DNA of 64,000 nucleotides, from NCBI RefSeq assembly GCF_042646165.1, contig NZ_JBHRTC010000012.1; one strand, 5' to 3'. Shown here one piece after another: positions 1 through 8,500 of the stretch. Under the pieces are notes generated by a model. It was not told the origin of the DNA. It worked only from the letters and a program-made list of their open reading frames with translations, and did not search any database. The position numbers were made by a program, and so were the translations under genes. Origin of the DNA: Microbaculum marinum. GTDB lineage: Bacteria > Pseudomonadota > Alphaproteobacteria > Rhizobiales > Tepidamorphaceae. Each line of letters opens with the position of its first letter. Positions within the stretch are counted from its first letter, which is position 1.

Positions 1-148
1 TGATCGTGCCTCGCGGGATCTCGAAACTCGCGTCGTACAGGGCGGTGTGGCCGTTGCGGTAGACCACCGTGACGCCACGGGCGAGAATACCGGCCGCGGG
101 TCCTCCATCTTCGCCCGCGTCAAGAACGGGGGCCGCTCGGTCGAGCAT
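1..148 (-). CDS. Mn/Zn-type ABC transporter ATP-binding protein, N-terminal fragment (cut by window edge)
   Basis: The minus strand from the ATG at 148 reads 49 codons off the left edge. The visible part has an acidic leader, then LARGVTVVYRNGHTALYDAS and FEIPRGTI, the first beta strands of an ABC ATPase just before its Walker A motif. It lies 92 bp downstream of a SitA-like binding protein gene on the same strand, so it is probably the SitB/MntB/ZnuC-type ATPase that drives metal uptake at the inner membrane. The Walker A motif lies outside the window, so the assignment rests on the N-terminal pattern and the neighbour. Confidence 0.75.
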   Translation of the reverse strand, partial: MLDRAAPVLDAGEDGGPAAGILARGVTVVYRNGHTALYDASFEIPRGTI

Positions 149-240
149 CGAGGTTCCTTCTCGTTTCAGGGTAGCGCCCCGCTGTTTTTCAGGCCCGGCC
201 GACAAGGATCCGCGAGGGCCCGTAATCGTCGCGCCGCTGC

Positions 241-1143
241 TCAGTTGTCCGGCGCCAAAGCATTGGCAATCGTCTCGGCGTCGACCCGCAGCATGTCGAG
301 ATAGGTCGGTACGGGTCCGTCGGCCTCGCTGAGGCTGTCGACATAGAGCATTCCGCCATACGTCGCGCCGGTCTCGCCTGCCACCTGCCTGGCCGGCGCC
401 TGGTTCACCGTACTTTCGCAGAATACCGCCGGGATGTCGTTCTCCCGTACGGTGTCGATGACGCCGCGCACCTGCTGCGGCGTGCCGGTCTGATCGGCGT
501 TGATCGGCCACAGATAGGCTTCCTTCAGGCCGAAATCGCGGGTCAGGTAGCTGAATGCGCCCTCGCAGGTCACGAGCCAGCGGCGCTTCTCCGGAAGCGC
601 GGCGATCCGGTCGCGCAAGGGCGCGATCGTATCGCGGATCCGCTTCTTGTAGGCTTCGGCGTTGGCCGCATAGGCGGCGGCGCGATCCGGGTCATGCTCG
701 GACAGGGCGTCCCGAATGTTGTCGATATAGATCAACGCATTGTCGAGACCCATCCAGCCATGCGGGTTGGGCAGGCCCTGGTATTCCCCCTCGGCGATCG
801 AGATCGGTTCTATCCCCTCGGTCAGAACCGCCGAAGGCATGTCGCCGAGATTGTCGATGAACTGCTCGAACCAGCGTTCGAGATTGAGCCCGTTCCACAG
901 AACAAGGTCGGCATCGCTGGCGCGGACGATGTCCTGCGGGGTCGGCTGGTAGCCGTGTATCTCCGCTCCCGGCTTGGTGATCGAGACGACGACTGCATCG
1001 TCGCCGGCGACGTTCTGCGCCATGTCGGCGATAATCGTGAACGTCGTGACGACCTTGAAGGGCCTGTCTTGCGCATGGCCCGCCGCTGCGGCGAGCCAGG
1101 CAAGCGCCATCAGCGCGAGACTAAAGGACACAGTTCGTGTCAT
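241..1143 (-). CDS. sitA: Metal (Mn/Zn/Fe) ABC transporter periplasmic substrate-binding protein, SitA/PsaA family
   Basis: This 300-residue protein is the binding component of a cluster A-I metal ABC transporter. A signal peptide (about residues 1-24, ending AGHAQ) targets it to the periplasm. Candidate metal ligands lie where the family has them: His in AEIHGYQPT, His in NPHGWMGL, Glu in FCESTVN and Asp in YVDSLS. There is no His-rich loop of the kind typical of ZnuA, which favours manganese or iron over zinc. The ATG at 1143 was chosen over the upstream 1161 start because GGGAG lies 7 bases before it and the signal peptide then starts cleanly. The ATPase gene follows 92 bp downstream. Metal specificity is inferred. 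Confidence 0.88.
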   Translation of the reverse strand: MTRTVSFSLALMALAWLAAAAGHAQDRPFKVVTTFTIIADMAQNVAGDDAVVVSITKPGAEIHGYQPTPQDIVRASDADLVLWNGLNLERWFEQFIDNLGDMPSAVLTEGIEPISIAEGEYQGLPNPHGWMGLDNALIYIDNIRDALSEHDPDRAAAYAANAEAYKKRIRDTIAPLRDRIAALPEKRRWLVTCEGAFSYLTRDFGLKEAYLWPINADQTGTPQQVRGVIDTVRENDIPAVFCESTVNQAPARQVAGETGATYGGMLYVDSLSEADGPVPTYLDMLRVDAETIANALAPDN

Positions 1144-1206
1144 CGGATCACTCCCAGGCACAATTCTTTAATGGATATGCGAGGCATTCGCAAGAGTTAT
1201 CGCTAA

Positions 1207-1222
1207 TGCGAACTATTTGCAA
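1207..1222. promoter_or_regulatory. Putative Mur/Fur-type operator upstream of the sitA-like gene
   Basis: TGCGAACTATTTGCAA is a near-palindrome (arms TGCGAA/TTGCAA) 64 bp upstream of the SitA start. A related arm, TTCGCAA, occurs at about 1185-1191 and TTGCAA again at 1231-1236, so several half-sites are clustered. TGC-rich palindromes of this kind upstream of sitA are known Mur (manganese-responsive Fur) sites in rhizobia. The assignment is by resemblance. Confidence 0.55.
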
Positions 1223-1426
1223 TAACTCTCTTGCAACCGTACCCGTCAGCTCCGGACGGGCAGCGGGATCAAGGCTGCGGCCAGCGCAGACATCTGCAAA
1301 TAAGGTGTGACTTCCCCGGATTTGGCAGTGACAGTGCGGCCAGATACTCATTACAGCGGCATCGTGCTTCCCTATTCCGACTGGCGCGCCCGGCGCCCTG
1401 CTTCATTCACAGGCCAAGAACGTTCC

Positions 1427-3088
1427 ATGACCCATCGCAGTTTCCGTATTCTCGGCTTTGCCGTGCTGCCGCTCCTCCTCGGGCTGGAGTTCTTCACGGC
1501 ATCCCTGACCCCGTCGCTGATTCCCCGACCATGGATCGTGCAGGGTGCGCTCGCGGGCCTCGTCACGGCTATCGGCTACATGATCGGACAGCTCGTCCTG
1601 GCCGGCTGGCGGGCGATCGAGCTGCCCCGTCTCACCGGCCGGGCGGCGATCATCGGGCATGTCGTCGTCGCGGTGCCGGTCCTGGTCATGTGGGCCTATG
1701 CGCTCGCCCATTGGACGGACTGGCAGGATTCGATCCGCGTGAGAGTGGGGATGGAGCCGACCGAGGAGTTCCATCTGGCGAGTATGCTGGGGGTCGCCAT
1801 CGTCGTGTTCGTGGTCTGCTATGCCATAGGCCTGGCGGTCCAGTGGGTGTTCGACGTGATGCGCCGCCAGCTCTACCGGGTGATGCCGCAGCGCACCGCC
1901 AATGCGCTGGGCCTGGTCCTGGCGGCGGCCCTCGTCTTCTTCCTCACCCGGGACGGGGTGGTGCGCTGGACATTCGAGGCGCTGGATGAGTCCTACGAGA
2001 CGGCGCAGGACCTGTTCATGTCGGCGCCGCCTGCGCCGACGAACCCGCGCGTCGCCGGCGGACCAGGGTCGCTCGTCAACTGGGGCGCAATGGGGCAGCC
2101 GGGACGGAACTTCGTCCTCGACGGACCGGATGCCGAGGACATAACGAACTTCAGCGGCCGGCCGGCAATGGATCCGATCCGCGTCTATGTCGGGCGGGCG
2201 CAGGACGACGATCCGGAGATACGTGCCCGGGTCGCCCTGGAGGAACTGAAGCGTCTGGGCGCCTTCGAGCGCAAGGTGCTGATCGTCGCCAGCCCGACCG
2301 GTACGGGCTGGCTCGATCCCGGCAGCCACGATCCGCTCGAATACATGCTCGACGGCGACGTCGCCACGGTCGCGGTGCAGTACTCCTTCCTGCAGTCGCC
2401 GTTCGCCCTGATCTTCGAGACGCAATCCGGTCTGGAGCAGGCCACCGCGACGATGCAGACGGTGTACCGGTACTGGAAGTCTCTGCCGGCCGACGACCGG
2501 CCCGAATTCTACGCCCACGGCATCAGCCTCGGGGCGTGGTCGTCGATGTATTCGTTCGACATCTTCGAGGTCGTCAACGATCCCATCGACGGCGCGCTGT
2601 GGACGGGGCCGCCGTTCCCGTCGGCCTTGTGGAACAAGGCGGTGGCGGCGCGCAACCCGTCCTCGCCGTACGTGCTGCCGGTGGTGGGACGGGGCGCCCT
2701 CGTCCGGTTCATGTCGCAATTCGGCGCTCTCGACCGCGGCGCGGGGAAATGGGGTCGCCTGCGCATCGCCTACATGCAGTACGCCTCCGACCCGATCGTG
2801 TTCTACGAGCCGTCCTCGGTGTGGCGTGCGCCGGAATGGATGCGCGAGCCGCCGGCGCCCGACGTCTCGCCCGACATGAGTTTCATGCCCGTCGTCACCC
2901 AGTTCCAGCTGGTGGTCGACATGGTTCTCGCGCTGGCGGTGCCGCCCGGCTACGGCCACAGCTATATCGCCAGGGACTACATAGACGCATGGACCGGGGT
3001 GATCGGGCCCCGGGGGTGGACCAGTGCCGATACGGCCCGGCTGAAGGAATGGTGTGGCCTCGAATGGGGCCTTGGATGCCGAAACTGA
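1427..3088 (+). CDS. Membrane-anchored alpha/beta-hydrolase family protein (Abhydrolase_9 type)
   Basis: This protein has 553 residues. The N-terminal ~180 residues form about five membrane helices and begin with the family signature LTPSLIPRPWIVQG. A soluble C-terminal catalytic domain follows, with the conserved PTGTGWLDP segment and a nucleophile-elbow-like AHGISLGAW. This two-part layout matches Pfam families Abhydrolase_9_N and Abhydrolase_9, whose substrates are not established. The ATG at 1427 was chosen because it opens directly into the hydrophobic N-terminus; an upstream in-frame start at 1307 would add 40 unlikely residues. Its stop overlaps the next gene by 13 bases, suggesting a two-gene transcript. 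Confidence 0.85.
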   Translation: MTHRSFRILGFAVLPLLLGLEFFTASLTPSLIPRPWIVQGALAGLVTAIGYMIGQLVLAGWRAIELPRLTGRAAIIGHVVVAVPVLVMWAYALAHWTDWQDSIRVRVGMEPTEEFHLASMLGVAIVVFVVCYAIGLAVQWVFDVMRRQLYRVMPQRTANALGLVLAAALVFFLTRDGVVRWTFEALDESYETAQDLFMSAPPAPTNPRVAGGPGSLVNWGAMGQPGRNFVLDGPDAEDITNFSGRPAMDPIRVYVGRAQDDDPEIRARVALEELKRLGAFERKVLIVASPTGTGWLDPGSHDPLEYMLDGDVATVAVQYSFLQSPFALIFETQSGLEQATATMQTVYRYWKSLPADDRPEFYAHGISLGAWSSMYSFDIFEVVNDPIDGALWTGPPFPSALWNKAVAARNPSSPYVLPVVGRGALVRFMSQFGALDRGAGKWGRLRIAYMQYASDPIVFYEPSSVWRAPEWMREPPAPDVSPDMSFMPVVTQFQLVVDMVLALAVPPGYGHSYIARDYIDAWTGVIGPRGWTSADTARLKEWCGLEWGLGCRN

Positions 3089-3984
3089 TCCTATGGGGTC
3101 TGTTTGCGGTCGGCGCTGTACTGCTCGTCGTGGCGCTCAATACGGGGCGCCAGTATCTGGAATGGTCGCCCTTCGACGAGACTCCTGCGGAGCGGGCCGA
3201 GCGGCTGGCGGGCCACTGGCGCCTGGTGCGCCCGGAAGGGCCAGGTCCGCATCCCGCCGCGATACTGCTGTCGGGGTGCGATGGCGTTCGCGACAACATG
3301 GACTACTGGGCCGGCGTCCTCGTCGAAACCGGCCGGGCGGCGCTGATCGTCGACAGCCACACGCCGCGCGGCCTGAACAGGCTCGAGTCGTGGCGGCTCG
3401 TATGCGCCGGCCAGACGCTGTCGGGAGCCGAGCGTGCAGGCGACATCGCCGTGGCATTGCAGGCCCTGCCGCAGTTGGGCGATTTCAGCGACGATGTGGT
3501 GATATTCGGCGCGTCCCACGGCGGCTGGTCCGCAATGGAGTTCATCGCACACGCCGTGGCGCACGAGCCCATTCCGGGACTGGCGGGCTGGCCCGAGGAT
3601 CCCGACGCGCTGCTCGGAACAGTCTCGGCACTGGTCCTGCTCTATCCCTACTGCGGCGCGCTGAACAGCGCGACCGCGGAGCGCTGGTCGGGCGCCCCGC
3701 CGGCACTGCTTGTCCTGGCGGAGAAGGATTCGGTCGTCAGTTCGCCGGACTGCATCGCGCTGGCGGACGCGCTGGATGCGGATGGAGCGTCAGTCGAGGT
3801 CGCACTCATCGCCGGGGCCGACCACGGATTCGATCAGCGCGAGAAATCCCCGTTCTCGACGCTCGAGTTCGATGCAGGTCAACGCGAGCAGGCGGCAACC
3901 GCAGTGCTGGAGTTCCTGTCGCGCCTGGATGGAGCGCGCGCGTCTGCGCCGCTCATGCCGAGACGCGAAGAGCCTGCAGGCTAA
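3076..3984 (+). CDS. Alpha/beta hydrolase, dienelactone-hydrolase-like, with N-terminal membrane anchor
   Basis: This is a 302-residue protein. Residues 1-20 form a hydrophobic anchor. The rest has an alpha/beta-hydrolase layout: ILLSGCDGVRDNMDYWA near the oxyanion region, nucleophile elbow GASHGGWS in which His sits just before Gly-Gly, an acid candidate in LAEKDSVVSS, and the catalytic His in GADHGFD. The elbow shows no Ser in the usual GxSxG spacing beyond G-A-S-H-G, which fits dicarboxylate/dienelactone hydrolase relatives. The gene overlaps the preceding hydrolase by 13 bases. Another in-frame ATG lies at 3064. The substrate is unknown. Confidence 0.82.
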   Translation: MPKLILWGLFAVGAVLLVVALNTGRQYLEWSPFDETPAERAERLAGHWRLVRPEGPGPHPAAILLSGCDGVRDNMDYWAGVLVETGRAALIVDSHTPRGLNRLESWRLVCAGQTLSGAERAGDIAVALQALPQLGDFSDDVVIFGASHGGWSAMEFIAHAVAHEPIPGLAGWPEDPDALLGTVSALVLLYPYCGALNSATAERWSGAPPALLVLAEKDSVVSSPDCIALADALDADGASVEVALIAGADHGFDQREKSPFSTLEFDAGQREQAATAVLEFLSRLDGARASAPLMPRREEPAG

Positions 3985-4011
3985 AACTTGCGGAAGATTG
4001 ATCGTTTGAAA

Positions 4012-4088
4012 TGGTACAGCTGCCCCGGCTCGAACGGGGGACCTCCTGATCCACAATCAGGCGCTCTAACCAACTGAGCTACAGCTGC
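4012..4088 (-). tRNA. tRNA-His (anticodon GTG)
   Basis: Read on the minus strand it folds as a complete cloverleaf: acceptor arm GCAGCTG pairing with CAGCTGT (last pair G-U), D arm starting TAGCTCAG, anticodon stem CCTGA/TCAGG around loop TTGTGGA (anticodon GTG), T arm CCCCG/CGGGG with loop TTCGAGC, then discriminator A and an encoded CCA. The base at position -1 is T, not G, and position 73 is A. Canonical bacterial tRNA-His has G-1 paired with C73; the non-canonical state is described in a large group of alphaproteobacteria. Confidence 0.96.
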
Positions 4089-4156
4089 ACAGGTTCGCGC
4101 CCGTAAATACGGTCTAAGGCGATGGCGTGCAAGGGTGGCATTGGCCGTCGGGCAAG

Positions 4157-4184
4157 GAAAAAGCCCGGCCTGGAGGCCGGGCTT
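4157..4184 (-). terminator. Rho-independent terminator of the phasin gene
   Basis: A 10-bp perfect stem (AAGCCCGGCC / GGCCGGGCTT) around the loop TCCA is followed on the minus strand by a run of five T. It lies 32 bp past the stop codon of the phasin gene ending at 4216. Confidence 0.9.
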
Positions 4185-4215
4185 GCGGGCAAGCGGTATT
4201 CAGATGGCAGCAGCC

Positions 4216-4692
4216 TCAGACGGCAAGCTTCCACTGGTTCATCGCCTTGGTCATGCCGTCCTGAAACGGCTTGGCGGTTTCCGCTTGGACCTTGCTGGCC
4301 AAGTCCTGGAATTCCTTGGCGTGCGAGTTGAGCGTGTCGAACTGCTTGCGGGCGAACTCCGACTGGATCTCGATCGCCTCGGAAAGCGTCTTCACGCCGA
4401 GCATCTTCTCGATGTAGTCGAAGCCGACGTTGAACTGCGTCTTGGCGGCACCGAGCGCCTTCGACTGCAGGTCGGTCGTGCCCTTGTTAATGGTGGCGAA
4501 GGTGTCTTCCATCGCGTCGGTCGCGTCCTCGGCCATCGACTTGTAGGAGTCGTAGGCTTCCTTGGCCTGGATGACGCCCTTCTCGGCGATCTCACGGAAT
4601 GCGGCCGGCATCTCGAGCGATGCGAATGCCGGCGCAGCCTTCCTGGCGGCAGTCTTCGGAGTCGCCTTCTCCTTTGAGGGAGTATCGGTCAT
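4216..4692 (-). CDS. Phasin family protein
   Basis: This 158-residue protein is nearly all amphipathic helix after a Lys/Ala/Pro-rich leader (residues 1-25). Family features include FREIAEKGVIQAKEAYDSYK, a central DLQSKALGAAKTQFNVGFDY and SEFARKQFDTLNSHAKEF. Phasins coat polyhydroxyalkanoate granules and control their size and number. The ATG at 4692 was chosen because AGAAGGAA lies just before it; the upstream 4710 start has no ribosome-binding site. A strong terminator follows at 4157-4184. A second phasin lies upstream on the same strand, but the 223-bp gap with TGC-rich repeats suggests a separate promoter. Confidence 0.93.
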   Translation of the reverse strand: MTDTPSKEKATPKTAARKAAPAFASLEMPAAFREIAEKGVIQAKEAYDSYKSMAEDATDAMEDTFATINKGTTDLQSKALGAAKTQFNVGFDYIEKMLGVKTLSEAIEIQSEFARKQFDTLNSHAKEFQDLASKVQAETAKPFQDGMTKAMNQWKLAV

Positions 4693-4843
4693 CTGTGTGT
4701 TCCTTCTCATAAGCCGGCAGCCAATGCCTCAGCACTGCCTCTGCCGTGAAATCGGGTTAAATCCGCTGTCCAGCCTGGCCAGAGCGCGAGAACACGACCC
4801 GCACTCCTCCACGCTGGAGTAAACCGCAATATAGGACAGCCTA

Positions 4844-4880
4844 TTGTGCGTTGCAACAGTGGCAATGTTGCAGTGCACAA
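4844..4880. promoter_or_regulatory. TGC-rich inverted repeats, possible PhaR-type operator before the phasin gene
   Basis: Outer arms TTGTGC (4844-4849) and GCACAA (4875-4880) enclose the palindrome GTTGCAAC (4850-4857) and a further TGTTGCA (4866-4872). PhaR repressors of phasin genes bind TGC/GCA-rich elements. The cluster lies about 150 bp upstream of the phasin start at 4692. The link to PhaR is inferred from motif type and gene identity. Confidence 0.45.
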
Positions 4881-4915
4881 AAAAACTTTCTCGGCTCAGC
4901 CCGGGCAGGTGCGCC

Positions 4916-5296
4916 TCATGTCCCGCCCCGCGTATCGCGTCCGCGACTTCTCGGCGACGCCGACGCTGCCTCGGACAGGTCCTGGCTCTGTCGCGCAAGG
5001 ATCGCCATCTGCCGCTCGATGAAGTCATTCTGGATTCGCATCATGTCATCGACCGACTGCGCGTTGACCATGTTCCTGGCGTACTCGAAGCTCGAGGCCA
5101 TGTTCTCCTCGGCGAAAGCAATGGTCTTCTCGCCGAACGACCTGGCGGTGCCCTGGGCGTCGGCCGCGGAGCTTTCCAGCGTTCCCACGGCCTTCTGGGC
5201 GGAGGCGATGTAATCGTCGAAAGCCTTGCGGGCGTGGTCCACGCTCTTCTCCGCGAAATCGCGCATCGATTCGGGAATCTCGAACCTGTCGGTCAT
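4916..5296 (-). CDS. Phasin family protein (second copy)
   Basis: This 126-residue helical protein resembles the neighbouring phasin: MRDFAEKSVDHARKAFDDYI, SFGEKTIAFAEENMASSFEY and MRIQNDFIERQMAILARQSQ match phasin heptads. The C-terminus is short, charged and disordered (PRSRGRDTRGGT). The ATG at 5296 has GGAGG seven bases upstream; the 5329 start does not. Like its neighbour it should bind PHA granules. Two phasins of different length side by side imply distinct roles or a tandem duplication that has diverged. Confidence 0.9.
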   Translation of the reverse strand: MTDRFEIPESMRDFAEKSVDHARKAFDDYIASAQKAVGTLESSAADAQGTARSFGEKTIAFAEENMASSFEYARNMVNAQSVDDMMRIQNDFIERQMAILARQSQDLSEAASASPRSRGRDTRGGT

Positions 5297-5332
5297 ACTC
5301 GCCTCCGTTCTGCATCTCTCGTGCGGCACACT

Positions 5333-5350
5333 TCGATTTAACCAAATCGA
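5333..5350. promoter_or_regulatory. Inverted repeat upstream of the second phasin
   Basis: TCGATTT-AACC-AAATCGA is a perfect 7-bp inverted repeat 37 bp upstream of the start at 5296, in the gap shared with the divergent histidine kinase. Its position suits a repressor site. No regulator can be named. Confidence 0.35.
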
Positions 5351-5541
5351 CGCATACCGGCGCCATATGGGTCGGCTCCGCTGGACGGCCGTTGCGGCAG
5401 CCGACTATAACATTGCCATGTGACGGGTACGCAGACTTGTGCGGCGGCAAGTCGACTGCGGTTCCCCAGCCCGGGAGTGTCCTTTGGGCCTGGAACCGGG
5501 CGGCCCGCGTGATCAATGCGGGAATTGGACGAGACGCCAGC

Positions 5542-8500
5542 ATGACCGGCCGGACTGACAGTTCCGCGCTGCTGCGCGCCCCGGGCGTCGCCGCCGCGCT
5601 GCTAGGCACCGCCCCGGCCTGGCTTTGGGATATCGAGGACGGGCGCATCCTGCTGGCCAGCGCCGCCGGCATCGCGTTCTTCGGCGAAACGACACTCGAC
5701 GCGCTGCGGCAGCGCGAATTCGGTGCAGGCCGTCCGGAAGCGGCGCAGATCGCCCGTATCGGCCGTACCCTGCCGCGCGACGGGACGTCCCGACTTTCGA
5801 TGCTGCGGGTCTTCGTCGGCTTTCGCGACATTCCGTTGCCCTGCCAGTGCCGGATGGTCGGTGAGCGGGGGGATGGGCTGGTGCTCGTCGTGGCGGGCGC
5901 CGGCGGAACCCGGGACGACATCGCTGCCCGCGCGACGACCGTGCTCGGCGGGCTCTCCGTGCCGACGATACTCAAGGCGGGATCGGACGAGATCCACCGC
6001 AACGATGCCGCAGCCGGCCCGCCCGGTGGCGCGCCGCTGCACGGCGGCTCGCCGGTGACCGTCCAGCTTCCGGAGGGAACGTACGACCTGCTGGTGCTCG
6101 ATACCGGGCAGGGACAGGCCGGACAGGACGCCGGCGAGACGGGCGGGAACGCCGAGCCATCGGCATGCGACCCTGCACCGATTTCGACGGATGCAGGCGA
6201 CGGCACCCACGGGGCAGGTGACGCAGATCCTGATCCGGCGTCTGCAGAAGCCGAAACCGGCGAAGCGCCCTCCGAAGTCTCTCCGGATGTCCCGGCTGCC
6301 GGGCGGACCGCCGCAACGGACCGGCGCGGGCCCGGCCTGCCGAAGACACGGCGGTTCACGTTCCTGCTCGACCCGGACGGCCGGTTCGTCGAGATCGGCG
6401 CCGGCTTCGCGGCACTGGTCGGGCCGCGATCGGCCGATGTGATCGGCCGATCGTGGAGCGAACTCGACAGCGAGATGGCGCTGGATCCGCACGGCGCACT
6501 CGCCGGAGCCATCGAAACGCGGGATACCTGGAGCGACGTGCGTGTCGACTGGCCGACCGACGACGGCGGGCGCGTCGGGCTGCGCCTGTCGGCATTGCCG
6601 CGGTTCGCCGAGGGCCGGGCCTTTGCCGGCTATCGCGGATTTGCCGATGTGCTCGATGTGGTTCCGTCCGGGGACGAAGCGGACCGCCCGGCCGCAGGCG
6701 ACGACGCAGACTCCGGTCAGGCGGCAACGGAGCGGCCGAAGAAGGCGAAGAAGCCCGGCAAGCGCTCCACGGATCACGATGGGGACGGAGCCGAAACCGC
6801 TCACGAGACGGATCGCAACAACTCCAAGATCCACCGGCTGAGAACCGGCCAGGCCGGACAGCCGCAACCGGAGCAGCGCGGGTCGCTGAACGATCAGGAG
6901 CGGTCCGCCTTCAAGGCGATCGCGGCGGCGCTCGGGGCGCGATGGCATGACGAATTGCCGGAGGACCAGGCCGCAGCGCCGGAAGCGGAAACGGCAACGG
7001 CAACGGAAACCGTGCGTGCGCCGGCTGCCAAGGGGGCGGGTGATCGCCCGCTCCCGAACGGCACGCCCGCCGATCGGGAAGGAACCGCCGAGAGCGCTCC
7101 GCAAACGTCCGCTGACCAGGCCGGACAGGGCTCCGACAGCCGACCGGGGCCGTCGTCGGCGTTGTCCGGGGAAGTCCTTCCGGACAGCGAATCGCCCGAT
7201 ACGCTCATCCAGGACGTTCTCGACCGGATCCCCCTCGGCCTGGCCGTCCTGCGCGAACAACGCCTGCTGATGGCCAATCGAGCCTTTCTGGACCTGTTCG
7301 ACTATCCGGACCTCCGCACTCTGGAGGATGCCGGCGGGTTCCGAGCGGTGATCGACGATCGCAGCGACACGACGATGGCGGCACATACCGCCGTGGTTGC
7401 GCGGCGGCGCGATGGCAGCCCGGTCTCCGTCAGGGCGCGGCTTGGACGCACGCCGTGGATCGACGGCCCGGCGATGCTGGTGAGCGTGCGCGAGGCGCAG
7501 TCGGATGCCGAAGATGCCGCTGGCGAGCCGGGGCTGTCGGCTGCCGAACTGCGGGCGGTCGTGGACGCCGCAGTGGACGGGGTCCTCGTGGTCGAGGCCG
7601 ATGCCACGATCGTCACCGCGAACGGCAGTGCCGAGCGCCTGCTGGGCATCGACGCCGCGGAGCTTGCCGGCGGGTCGATGCTGGAACTGATCGCCGAGGA
7701 CGGTCGCGAAGCAGCCGCCGAGTTGCTGTCGAACCTTGTGGCGGCCGTGCCGACCCTGGTGGAGAAAGGCCTCGACGTGACGCTCCTGGGCGCGGACGAC
7801 CCGGTCGACGTGACGCTCTCCATGGCGCGTCTCGGCACCCGATACCCGGCCCGGTTCTGCGCCGTGCTGCGCGACATGACCGACTGGAAGGAGGCCGAGG
7901 CAGACCTCGTCGCCGCCCGCAAGCGGGCCGAGGACGCGAGCTCCCAGAAGTCGGACTTCCTGGCCAAGATGAGCCACGAGATCCGCACGCCGCTGAACGG
8001 CATCATAGGCTTCTCGGAAATCATCCTGGAGGAGCGCTTCGGGCCGTTCGGCAACGATCGCTACCGCGACTACATCCGCGATATCCGCGAAAGCGGCGAG
8101 CACCTGATGAGCCTGGTGAACGACCTGCTGGATCTCTCCAAGGTGGAGGCCGGCAAGCTCGATCTGTCGTTCACCGGCGTGAAGCTCAACGATCTCGCCG
8201 AGCAGTCGGTGGCGATCATGCAGCCGCAGGCGAGCAAGGCCAGGGTGATCGTCCGGACGAACCTCTGGCCGACCCTGCCGGCGGTCGTCGCCGACATCCG
8301 CTCGGTGCGGCAGGTGCTCCTGAACCTGCTCTCGAACGCCATCAAGTTCACCCCGCCGGGCGGCCAGGTGATCGTCTCGACGGTGCTGGGCGAGGGCGGC
8401 GACGTCTTCGTCCGGGTGCGCGATACCGGGCCCGGCATGTCCGGAAGCGATGTCGCGGTGGCGCTGGAACCGTTCCGCCAGCTTCCGGTCACGCCGACCG

